Below the pieces are notes generated by a model, which saw only the letters and a list, made by a program, of their open reading frames with translations, made no database searches and was not told the origin of the DNA. From NCBI GenBank assembly GCA_009726075.1, contig WLND01000057.1, positions 1 to 8,027 on the forward strand: a DNA stretch of 8,027 bases, written 5' to 3'. Shown piece after piece: positions 1 through 8,027 of this stretch (position 1 is the stretch's first letter; the number at the start of each line of letters is the position of its first letter). Position numbers and translations under genes: made by a program. Origin of the DNA: Actinomycetota bacterium. Lineage in GTDB: Bacteria; Actinomycetota; Actinomycetes; S36-B12.

Positions 1-819
1 AAGGTGACCCGCAAGGGCGGGGGCAGCGCCCTGCCCTGGAAGCGCGACCTCTTCCGCGACATCGTCCGCGCCGCCGTGCAGGCGAGCGATGGCCGCGTCC
101 CCGTGTCGGTGAAGATGCGCAAGGGGATCGACGAGGATCACCTCACGTATCTCGACGCCGGCCGAACGGCAGCGGAGGAGGGCGTTGCGTGGGTCTCGCT
201 CCACGGGCGCACCGCCGCGCAGATGTACGGCGACACCGCCGACTGGCATGCGATCGCCGACCTGAAGGCACTGCTCGAGCCGCTCGGCACGCCGGTGCTC
301 GGCAATGGCGATATCTGGACGGCGCAGGACGCGCTGCGCATGGTGGAGCAGACCGGGGCCGACGGCGTCGTCGTCGGCCGGGGCTGCCTGGGTCGTCCAT
401 GGCTGTTCGGCCAGCTCGTCGCTGCGTTCCGGGGCGACCCGATCCCGGCGGACCCGACCCTCGATGGCGTCCTTGTCACCCTGCGCCGTCACGCTGAGCT
501 GCTGTGCGCCGACTACGGCGCGTTCAAGGGCTGCCGCGACATCCGCAAGCACATGGCCTGGTATCTCAAGGGATTCAGCGTTCGCCAGCATGTGCGGCAT
601 TCACTCGGCATGGTTGGGTCGATGGACGAGTTGGACGACCTCCTCGGTCAGATCGACGGCGACCAGGTATTCAACACGACGGTCGGCGCCGGGCCACGCG
701 GCCGCACATCGGGCAATCGACGACCGACCCTGCCGGACGGCTGGCTCGATTCGCCCTACCTGGACGATGCGGCGGCCTGCTCACTGCGCGAAGCCGAGAT
801 CTCGGTGAGCGGCGGATAG
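1..819 (+). CDS. dusB: tRNA-dihydrouridine synthase, DusB/NifR3 type (5' end cut by window)
   Basis: This flavoenzyme reduces specific uridines in the tRNA D-loop to dihydrouridine, using FMN and NADPH in the cytoplasm. The reading frame is open from base 1 (K-V-T-R-K-G-G-G) and ends at TAG 817-819, so 272 C-terminal residues are seen. In this family K-V-T-R-K-G-G-G directly follows the N-x-G-C-P motif, so the start, the barrel's first strands and the catalytic Cys lie just left of the window. Visible family motifs are VSVKMRKG (about residues 35-42), a LHGRT segment, GNGDI, and GVVVGRGCLGRPW, which binds the FMN phosphate. The C-terminal helical domain carries the typical GCRDIRKHMAWYLKGF stretch. 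The last ~50 residues are low in conservation, as is usual in actinobacterial versions. The gene is on the same strand as ppdK, but the 111-bp gap and a distinct regulatory site suggest separate control. The family is certain; the exact DusA/B/C subtype is inferred. Confidence 0.93.
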   Translation, partial: KVTRKGGGSALPWKRDLFRDIVRAAVQASDGRVPVSVKMRKGIDEDHLTYLDAGRTAAEEGVAWVSLHGRTAAQMYGDTADWHAIADLKALLEPLGTPVLGNGDIWTAQDALRMVEQTGADGVVVGRGCLGRPWLFGQLVAAFRGDPIPADPTLDGVLVTLRRHAELLCADYGAFKGCRDIRKHMAWYLKGFSVRQHVRHSLGMVGSMDELDDLLGQIDGDQVFNTTVGAGPRGRTSGNRRPTLPDGWLDSPYLDDAAACSLREAEISVSGG

Positions 820-834
820 CGAGCCTTTGCTCGC
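819..834 (+). terminator. Short stem-loop directly after the dusB stop (possible weak terminator)
   Basis: A perfect 6-bp stem (GCGAGC 819-824 with GCTCGC 829-834) closes a CTTT loop. It begins on the last base of the stop codon. No U-tract follows, so it is not a canonical intrinsic terminator. It may protect the mRNA 3' end or act as the U-less hairpin type proposed for actinobacteria. In GC-rich DNA a 6-bp stem can also arise by chance. Confidence 0.3.
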
Positions 835-900
835 GGACGCTCGGCCCTGGTGACGGAAGTCACTCGACAAAAGACGTCTAGATGACTTTCGGCCTAGGTG

Positions 901-912
901 GCAAGCGCTTGC
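901..912. promoter_or_regulatory. Perfect 12-bp palindrome resembling a LacI-family operator
   Basis: GCAAGCGCTTGC is fully self-complementary and centred on CG, with the AAGCGCTT core seen in operators of LacI-family sugar repressors and CcpA-like regulators. It ends 18 bases before the ATG at 931, a position where a bound repressor could block initiation or early elongation of ppdK. No confident -35/-10 pair can be assigned around it. The regulator is not in the window, so the assignment rests on the motif and its position. Confidence 0.5.
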
Positions 913-930
913 AGGGTGTTTGCTGCGCAG

Positions 931-3663
<2,733 letters not shown>

Positions 3664-3957
3664 CCGACGGGCACGCTGAGCCGTGTCGCGGGGCGGGCGG
3701 CGTCGTCCCGAGAGCCCGGAGAGCCCCGAGAGTCCCGAGAGTGCCGCTGGCCCCGTGGGCCCCGCTGGCCCCGTGGGCCCCAGTCTCGCGCGGGTCCCGC
3801 GGCCAGATGCACCTCGAAAGCCGACGAGCGACTGCGCAGCGGCCCGGGTATCTGCATTCGGGGTGCGGATGCACGGCGGCGGCCGCCGACTGCCGCCCGA
3901 GCGCGGAGCGCGGCATTCGCGCACGGTCGGAGCCGGGCACGTGCCACGGCCACCGCG
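3664..3957. other. Non-coding gap between convergent ppdK and the AbiEi/DUF559 gene
   Basis: This 294-base stretch lies between two genes that end towards each other. It holds the minisatellite at 3710-3781 and two palindromes: CGGCGGCCGCCG (3877-3888) and GGCACGTGCC (3936-3945). Either could fold in RNA, but neither is followed by a U-tract. Open frames cross the stretch on both strands. They are compositionally simple, differ by frame and show no recognisable domain, so no gene is called. No tRNA or known RNA element is seen. Confidence 0.6.
3710..3781. repeat. Phased GC-rich minisatellite: four 9-bp units then two 18-bp units
   Basis: Four tandem copies of a GAGAGYCCS-like 9-mer occupy 3710-3745. 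They differ only in their last bases. They are followed without a gap by two identical 18-mers, GCTGGCCCCGTGGGCCCC, at 3746-3763 and 3764-3781. Each 18-mer contains GGCCC and GGGCC, which can pair as a 5-bp stem across three bases, so transcripts from either strand could fold strongly. The period is a multiple of three, so several frames give collagen-like Gly-X-Y strings on both strands. That explains the apparent coding capacity without a real gene. Confidence 0.85.
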
Positions 3958-4998
3958 CTAGAACTGCGGCGGATGCAGCCGCCGGAAGGCGATCGCGCGC
4001 TCGATGCGACGAATCATGACCTCCGGATTCAGGACGGCATCGGCCCAGTCCCATCGGATGACGAGCCAGCCAGCGCGCTCGAGTGCCTCCTGGCGGTACT
4101 TCTCGCGCAGCAGGTCAGCGCGGGTCGCGTACTTGAGGGCTCCGTCCGCCTCACCGATGATCTTGAGGTCCTCCCAGGCGAAGTCGGTCCAATAGGTTCT
4201 GCCGTCATCGCCGACGATCGGTATTCCGCAGCGCGGCATGGGGACCCTGTTCGTGAGCATCTGCCACCGGGAGAGTGACTCGAGCACCGACTCAGAAGCG
4301 GGGTCGACCCGGAGCAGAGCCGCCCGAGCCACCTGAACTCCGGTTCGGTGCCTGCATGTGTCGACGACGGCAGCGACGGCCCTGGTCGCCGCCGATCGGA
4401 GTGCCTCGTCAAGGACAGCGCGGCGCGGGTCGGTGCCCTCCCTGATGCCCAGGACGACCTGGCGCACTGCCGCGTCGGCGAGGGCCAGCGCTGGCCCGGG
4501 GTCGAGCATCGCGGCGGCGTCGGCGAACGTCCGCCCGAAGCCGGTGATCGCGAGTCCACCCACGGTCATGCAATGGGCAGCGGGCAGCTCTGCACCGTGA
4601 ATGCGCAGCCACCCGTCGATGCGCCGCCGTCCCGGGATCGTGATGTGGACGGTCGGGACCCCGCCCCCGGCTCGGTCGTTCGGCGACGGGTGCCCTGAGG
4701 GGCTCGGCAGCCCAAGAAGCAGCGCGGCCGATGTGTGGCTGACGACCGCGAACGGGTGCGCGAGAACCGCGGCCTGCACCGCGAGCTGATGGCGGACGAC
4801 GCCGTCGGCGGCAGCCCAGGTCGAGGTTGGCAGCACCGAACCGCGTCGCAGGCTCACGAGCTCGCCGCGCTGCACAGCAGTGGCGATCCGCGATCTGCTG
4901 ATGCCCAGTGCTTCGAGTCGCCGGCTCGACGTCACGCCGGGGCCCGCGCGGTCGATGATGGCCGAGACAGTGGCCCGGACCTGCGCCTGACGCTGCAT
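3958..4998 (-). CDS. AbiEi-like winged-helix protein with C-terminal DUF559/Vsr-like nuclease domain
   Basis: The 346-residue protein has an architecture common in actinobacteria, often annotated as type IV toxin-antitoxin AbiEi-family antitoxin or endonuclease domain protein; its role is not established. Residues ~8-57 look like the AbiEi N-terminal winged helix (GVTSSRRLEALGISRSRIATAV, then RRGSVLP), which would bind DNA. The middle carries the usual SHTSAALLLGLP and VHITIPGRRR segments. Residues ~235-335 resemble the DUF559/very-short-patch-repair PD-(D/E)XK fold: E240, TDFAW with D272, GEADG with E283 and D285, K289, then REKYRQEAL and a WLVIRWDW strand. Acidic and Lys residues are kept, so nuclease activity is possible. 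ATG 4998 is chosen because it begins the conserved region; a GAGTGAGG stretch sits very close upstream. An in-frame ATG at 5286 would give an atypical 96-residue extension across the divergent promoter region. No AbiEii toxin gene is adjacent, so a toxin-antitoxin role is unsupported here. Confidence 0.8.
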   Translation of the reverse strand: MQRQAQVRATVSAIIDRAGPGVTSSRRLEALGISRSRIATAVQRGELVSLRRGSVLPTSTWAAADGVVRHQLAVQAAVLAHPFAVVSHTSAALLLGLPSPSGHPSPNDRAGGGVPTVHITIPGRRRIDGWLRIHGAELPAAHCMTVGGLAITGFGRTFADAAAMLDPGPALALADAAVRQVVLGIREGTDPRRAVLDEALRSAATRAVAAVVDTCRHRTGVQVARAALLRVDPASESVLESLSRWQMLTNRVPMPRCGIPIVGDDGRTYWTDFAWEDLKIIGEADGALKYATRADLLREKYRQEALERAGWLVIRWDWADAVLNPEVMIRRIERAIAFRRLHPPQF

Positions 4999-5036
4999 GG
5001 CCTCACTCTGCGCCACGGAGTGCGGCCGCCCCGAGG

Positions 5037-5045
5037 TTATCCACA
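5037..5045 (+). promoter_or_regulatory. Perfect DnaA-box 9-mer (TTATCCACA)
   Basis: TTATCCACA matches the strongest E. coli-type DnaA box exactly. It lies 38 bases upstream of the ATG of the minus-strand AbiEi/DUF559 gene and is the only perfect copy noticed in the window, so it is not an origin. In a GC-rich genome an AT-rich perfect 9-mer stands out. It could be a DnaA-responsive transcription site or part of another promoter-proximal element. Confidence 0.45.
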
Positions 5046-5270
5046 GGGGATCAGGGGTGCCGATGCACTCTGAGCGATGTGCGCCAGGGCAGCCGCACCC
5101 CGAACGACGACGAAGCGCCGTCACTGGGTCAACTCGTCTGCTTTCCGGGTGCACGTGACGCGACACAGGCGCGCATCGACGAATCGGCGGTCCAAGGCAA
5201 GGGCGATGTTGGCGGTGTGTACGGGTTGTGTGAGGGAGCCAGCTTTCGGACGTTTCGGCGGTCGCAGTGC

Positions 5271-5276
5271 GGGAGG
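5271..5276 (+). promoter_or_regulatory. Strong Shine-Dalgarno fixing the ferric-reductase start at 5285
   Basis: GGGAGG sits 8 bases before ATG 5285, near-ideal spacing. An in-frame GTG at 5267 overlaps this site and so is unlikely to be the start. A second in-frame ATG at 5291 would have longer spacing. Confidence 0.75.
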
Positions 5277-5284
5277 CTGAAGCC

Positions 5285-6721
5285 ATGTCGATGACAAGGG
5301 TGCACGCAGATCAGGTATTCACGGGCGGGGCCCGCGCGGGTCAGGTTCGGACCCCCGGCGCCACGCGCTCGGCAGTCGTTCGGCTCGCACGCCCCAAGCA
5401 GGCCCGCGCCAAGGGCAGCGACGTCCTTGCCGTCTGCATCTTCGTGACCGCCGTGACCATCGGGCTCTGGCTGCAGCACGGCGGATTCTCGGCGCTCATC
5501 GGCGGCGGAAGCGGCACGGTGCGCGCGATCGGTCAGCTGAGCGGCCTGGCAGCGGCCCTCGGCGCCCTGGGCGCGATCATTCTCACCGCGAGGCCAGTGT
5601 TCCTCGAGCGGAGGTACGGCCTCGACCAACTCCTTGCGGCGCACCGCTGGTTCGGCATCTCGACGGTGCTGCTCGTCGTGGTGCACGCGGTTGCCGCGAC
5701 AGCCGCGTGGGCGGCGATGTCGGGCATGACCTTCGTCGGCGCCCTGGGCGACATGCTCGCCAACGAATCGTGGATGGTGGCGGCCCTGGCATCGACCGTC
5801 ATCTTCGTCACCATCGGCCTGTCCTCCTGGCGCCGCATCAAGAACGCGATCTCCTATGAAACCTGGTACTTCCTGCACCTGACTGCATACCTCGCAGTGC
5901 TCCTCGGCTTCGGCCACCAGCTCACCCTCGGCTCCGACTTCACTCGCGATCGGGTCGCGATGTGGTGGTGGACGGGCCTGGCGGTCGCGACCCTGGCGGT
6001 CGTCATGTGGTCGAGGGTCGGCGTCGTCGCTACGTCGCTGCGCCGCCGCCTGTACGTGAGCGCCGTGTCACGAGAGGCACAGGGTGTCGGGTCGCTGCAC
6101 ATCAATGGCCCGAGCCTTCGCCGGATGCGCGTGGCCGGCGGGCAGTTCTTCATCGTGCGACCGCTCGCGAAAGGCCTGTGGTGGCAGGCACATCCGTTCT
6201 CGGTGTCGGCAGCACCCACGACAGGCGGCCTGCGCTTCACGATCAAGGAGCTCGGCGACGACACCCCGAATCTGCTCAAGGTCAAGCCCGGGACACGGGT
6301 GCTCCTCGAGGGCCCGTACGGCGTGTTCACCGTCGAGAAGGCGGCGGGCAGTCGGGTCGTCCTCGTCGCCGGCGGCGTAGGCATCGCGCCGATTCGGGCG
6401 ATCCTCGAGGACTGCCATCCCAGCCAGCGTCCGATCGTCATCGTTCGAGTGCGCAACGAGCGAGACCTGCCGCATCGAACGGAACTTGAGGGCCTCGTCA
6501 AGTCGCGCGACGGCGAGCTCATCGTCCTGACCGGGCCGCGTGAGTGGTTCGCCGCCCGGGATCCGTTCAGCCCCGATGGCCTGGCCGCGATCATCCCGGG
6601 CATCGAAGGCAGGCACGCCTTCATCTGCGGGCCGGCCTCGCTGGAGTCGGCCGTCATCAAGGGCTTGCGCAAGGCGGGCATGCCCACCTCCAACATCCAC
6701 CTCGAACGATTCGGAGTCTGA
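5285..6721 (+). CDS. Ferric reductase/NOX-type transmembrane flavocytochrome (bis-heme, FAD, NAD(P)H)
   Basis: This 478-residue membrane protein is predicted to carry electrons from cytosolic NAD(P)H through FAD and two b hemes to the outer face of the membrane. A basic cytosolic tail (1-45) precedes six hydrophobic segments near 47-64, 83-103, 120-141, 163-181, 195-212 and 227-246. Four histidines, H120/H134 and H198/H211, repeat the 14- and 13-residue spacing of the heme ligands in NOX2 and ferric reductases. The cytosolic half has an FAD-binding HPFSVS (303-308), GPYGVF, the nucleotide-binding GGVGIAP (363-369), CGP (448-450) and a terminal HLERF, as in ferredoxin-NADP reductase folds. Heading a tight operon with an FMN-binding protein and ApbE, it probably reduces the flavinylated partner rather than, or as well as, free ferric iron. 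A superoxide-producing oxidase role is possible but less supported by context. Confidence 0.9.
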   Translation: MSMTRVHADQVFTGGARAGQVRTPGATRSAVVRLARPKQARAKGSDVLAVCIFVTAVTIGLWLQHGGFSALIGGGSGTVRAIGQLSGLAAALGALGAIILTARPVFLERRYGLDQLLAAHRWFGISTVLLVVVHAVAATAAWAAMSGMTFVGALGDMLANESWMVAALASTVIFVTIGLSSWRRIKNAISYETWYFLHLTAYLAVLLGFGHQLTLGSDFTRDRVAMWWWTGLAVATLAVVMWSRVGVVATSLRRRLYVSAVSREAQGVGSLHINGPSLRRMRVAGGQFFIVRPLAKGLWWQAHPFSVSAAPTTGGLRFTIKELGDDTPNLLKVKPGTRVLLEGPYGVFTVEKAAGSRVVLVAGGVGIAPIRAILEDCHPSQRPIVIVRVRNERDLPHRTELEGLVKSRDGELIVLTGPREWFAARDPFSPDGLAAIIPGIEGRHAFICGPASLESAVIKGLRKAGMPTSNIHLERFGV

Positions 6722-6723
6722 TC

Positions 6724-7218
6724 ATGGGCAACTTCGCACGTCGCGCCGCACCGGCGCTGGCACTCGGTGGTCTTGCCGTGGTGATCGTCGGGGTGCTCGA
6801 CCCTGCGCTCGCCGCGAACGATGCCGGCAATGCGGCCCCCGCCACGACAGCAGCGTCCGATGTTTCGACGGCATCGGCAGGCCAGGCATCGACGAGTGAC
6901 TCAGGCCAGCCGCAGGGCACCGACGCTTCGCCGGCCACGACCTGCGAGACCGCCGAGGCAGTCACGGGCCCGGTCGTCACGACGCGATGGGGCCCGGTGC
7001 AGGTCGCTGCGACGGTCGTCGACGGCCAGCTCTGCGAGGCACATGCCGTGGTCTGGCCGACGGAAGACCGTCAGTCCATGCAGATCAGCGCCTATGCGGT
7101 GCCCCAACTCGATGCCCAGGCCTCCGTGCAGGGCGTGCTCCTCGACGGGGTATCCGGTGCGACCTACACGACCGAGGGCTACCGCGACTCGCTGCAGCAG
7201 TTGCTGGACTCACTGTGA
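6724..7218 (+). CDS. Exported FMN-binding-domain protein, predicted covalent flavoprotein
   Basis: This 164-residue protein is a likely extracytoplasmic one-electron or hydride carrier. Residues 1-30 form a signal peptide: Arg6-Arg7, a hydrophobic core (~11-25) and an ALA cleavage motif at 28-30. A Ser/Thr/Ala-rich linker follows to ~72, then a compact FMN-binding domain (~80-164), as in NqrC/RnfG. The flavinylation signature D-G-V-S-G-A-T spans 141-147; Thr147 should receive FMN by a phosphoester bond. TRWGPVQV and MQISAYAVPQL match actinobacterial versions. Cys74 and Cys104 could form a disulfide after export. No lipobox is seen, and no hydrophobic anchor other than the signal itself, so it is either released, wall-associated or kept by an uncleaved signal. 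The start ATG is 2 bases after the ferric-reductase stop, with GGAG at 6713-6716, indicating cotranscription. The apbE gene overlaps its stop. Confidence 0.92.
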   Translation: MGNFARRAAPALALGGLAVVIVGVLDPALAANDAGNAAPATTAASDVSTASAGQASTSDSGQPQGTDASPATTCETAEAVTGPVVTTRWGPVQVAATVVDGQLCEAHAVVWPTEDRQSMQISAYAVPQLDAQASVQGVLLDGVSGATYTTEGYRDSLQQLLDSL

Positions 7219-7994
7219 GGCCGGCCGGGGGCGGGAGCCGCAGTTTCGTCTTCCCGACGATGGGGACGATGGCATCGCTCGCGATTGCCTCGCACGTCGG
7301 GGTCGAAACGGCGGACGCCGCCGCGCGTGCATGCGTCGATTCGCTGGCGGGGGACGAACGCCGGTTCAGCCACTACAGCGACTCGAGCGACATCGAGCGC
7401 TGGCGCCGGGGCGAGCCGATCGACGCAAAGGCGCTGCACGAGATCAGGGTCGTGCTCGATGAGTGCCTGCTGCTGGAGATCGCGTCCGACGGCGTCTTCT
7501 CGGTGACCAACCCGGGCACCGGCCGCCTGGACACCGCGGGCTACGTCAAAGGGCATGCCATCGGCAAGGCAGCCGAGGCCATTCGCCATGCTGGCGTTGA
7601 TGATTTCAGCCTCAACGTCGGCGGCGACACCTACTGCGGTGGGCAGCCGGCCCCCGATAGGGCGTGGCGTATCGGCGTGGCGCACCCGCACCGCTCGCGC
7701 GGTGTTGCCGCTGTCGTCGAGGTGCGCGACGGCGCTGTCGCAACGTCGGGCATCGCGCAGCGGGGCGATCACATCTGGCACGTCCGTCCGTCCCAGGCAC
7801 TGGCTCCGTCACGCATCGTGTCCTTCACGGTGACCGGCCCCGATATCGCAACGGCCGACGCCTACGCGACCATCGGCTTCGCGATGGGGGAGCGCGGCAT
7901 TGCGTGGGTCAACGCGCACGAGGGGTTCGGATCGCTCGCGATCCGCGCCGACGGCCGCATGACCGGCGATGCCCCAGGGCTCCTGGCGGGCTGA
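7215..7994 (+). CDS. apbE: ApbE, FAD:protein FMN transferase
   Basis: This enzyme uses FAD and Mg2+ to attach FMN to Thr/Ser in D-x-x-S/T-G-A-T motifs; the obvious substrate is Thr147 of the protein encoded just upstream. The 259-residue sequence has the family landmarks in order: FPTMGTMA (14-21), FSHYSDSSDI, AGYVKGHAIGKAAE with Lys112, NVGGD (134-138), ATSGIAQRGDHIWH (176-189), and TADAYAT with Asp215 and Thr219, the metal-binding pair. GTG 7215 is chosen because it overlaps the preceding TGA (GTGA, 4 bases), implying translational coupling. The next in-frame ATG (7261) lies inside the conserved PTMGT motif and would cut it. The ribosome-binding site is weak. No hydrophobic signal or lipobox is visible, unlike the lipoprotein ApbEs of many bacteria, so it is predicted to be cytoplasmic. 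It is at the short end for the family, but no key motif is missing. Confidence 0.94.
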   Translation: MRPAGGGSRSFVFPTMGTMASLAIASHVGVETADAAARACVDSLAGDERRFSHYSDSSDIERWRRGEPIDAKALHEIRVVLDECLLLEIASDGVFSVTNPGTGRLDTAGYVKGHAIGKAAEAIRHAGVDDFSLNVGGDTYCGGQPAPDRAWRIGVAHPHRSRGVAAVVEVRDGAVATSGIAQRGDHIWHVRPSQALAPSRIVSFTVTGPDIATADAYATIGFAMGERGIAWVNAHEGFGSLAIRADGRMTGDAPGLLAG

Positions 7995-8027
7995 TTCGCA
8001 AGCCGTCGTGATCGGCAGAAATTCGCG

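Larger units (their letters stand above)
4999..5284. other. Divergent intergenic region (AbiEi/DUF559 gene vs flavin electron-transfer operon)
   Basis: This 286-base stretch must hold the promoters for both directions. On the minus strand a TTGACC -35-like hexamer lies at 5132-5127, but no good -10 follows at normal spacing. On the plus strand TTGGCG at 5209-5214 is a possible -35, again without a convincing -10. A DnaA-box 9-mer lies at 5037-5045 and a strong Shine-Dalgarno at 5271-5276. No riboswitch-like fold was recognised; in particular the conserved core of an FMN riboswitch was not seen. Confidence 0.5.

Noticed and set aside
898..930. Upstream in-frame GTG starts (898, 916) for ppdK
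   Set aside because: They would place the operator-like palindrome inside or right at the start of the coding region and add residues not seen in the family. Neither has a better ribosome-binding site than ATG 931.
3710..3781. CRISPR array
   Set aside because: The repeats are short, directly abutting and without unique spacers, and no cas genes are present.
3683..3961. Plus-strand GTG-started frame of 92 codons with E-S-P and G-P-V-G-P-A repeats (collagen-like)
   Set aside because: The repeats come from the 9-/18-bp minisatellite. The remainder is Arg/Pro-rich with no domain, there is no Shine-Dalgarno, and its end overlaps the end of the minus-strand gene. Other frames give similar repeats, so coding is unsupported.
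5037..5045. Replication origin
   Set aside because: Only a single DnaA box is present. There is no cluster of boxes, no AT-rich unwinding region and no dnaA or dnaN neighbour.
4999..5286. N-terminal extension of the minus-strand gene from an ATG at 5286
   Set aside because: The extra 96 residues are Arg/Pro/Ser-rich without homology. They would cover the whole divergent intergenic region and overlap the start of the opposite gene.
6664..6673. 10-bp palindrome CTTGCGCAAG inside the ferric-reductase gene
   Set aside because: It lies within a conserved coding stretch near the end of the NAD-binding domain, far from any start. It is most simply explained by codon choice.

Overview
The window is gene-dense, very GC-rich bacterial DNA. 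GTG starts, GC-rich third codon positions and the protein families present point to a high-GC actinobacterium. A member of the Micrococcales would fit, but that is inference and no marker here fixes the genus. No rRNA, tRNA, CRISPR array, insertion sequence or phage gene was seen.

Left part (1-3663, + strand): the 3' part of a tRNA-dihydrouridine synthase gene (dusB-like, cut by the window edge) is followed by a complete pyruvate phosphate dikinase gene (ppdK). The 111-base gap between dusB and the likely ppdK ATG holds a small hairpin right after the dusB stop. It also holds a perfect 12-bp palindrome of the LacI-family operator type just before the ppdK start, suggesting that ppdK is separately controlled by a sugar-responsive repressor.

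Middle part (3664-5284): a non-coding stretch with a phased 9-/18-bp GC-rich minisatellite separates the convergent ends of ppdK and a minus-strand gene. That gene encodes a stand-alone actinobacterial AbiEi-like winged-helix protein fused to a DUF559/Vsr-like nuclease domain. Its upstream region carries a perfect DnaA-box 9-mer and separates it from a divergent operon.

Right part (5285-7994, + strand): three tightly packed genes (2-nt gap, then a 4-nt overlap) form a flavin-based transmembrane electron-transfer operon. The first encodes a six-helix, bis-heme ferric-reductase/NOX-type membrane flavoprotein with FAD and NAD(P)H domains. The second encodes a small exported FMN-binding-domain protein with the D-G-V-S-G-A-T flavinylation motif. 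The third encodes ApbE, the FAD:protein FMN transferase that should attach FMN to that threonine. The simplest model is that NAD(P)H electrons pass through FAD and two hemes across the membrane to a covalently flavinylated extracytoplasmic carrier. The terminal acceptor is not encoded here. This gene combination belongs to a known class. The less ordinary points are that the ApbE has no visible export signal while its likely substrate carries a twin-arginine-like signal peptide, and that the carrier has two cysteines.
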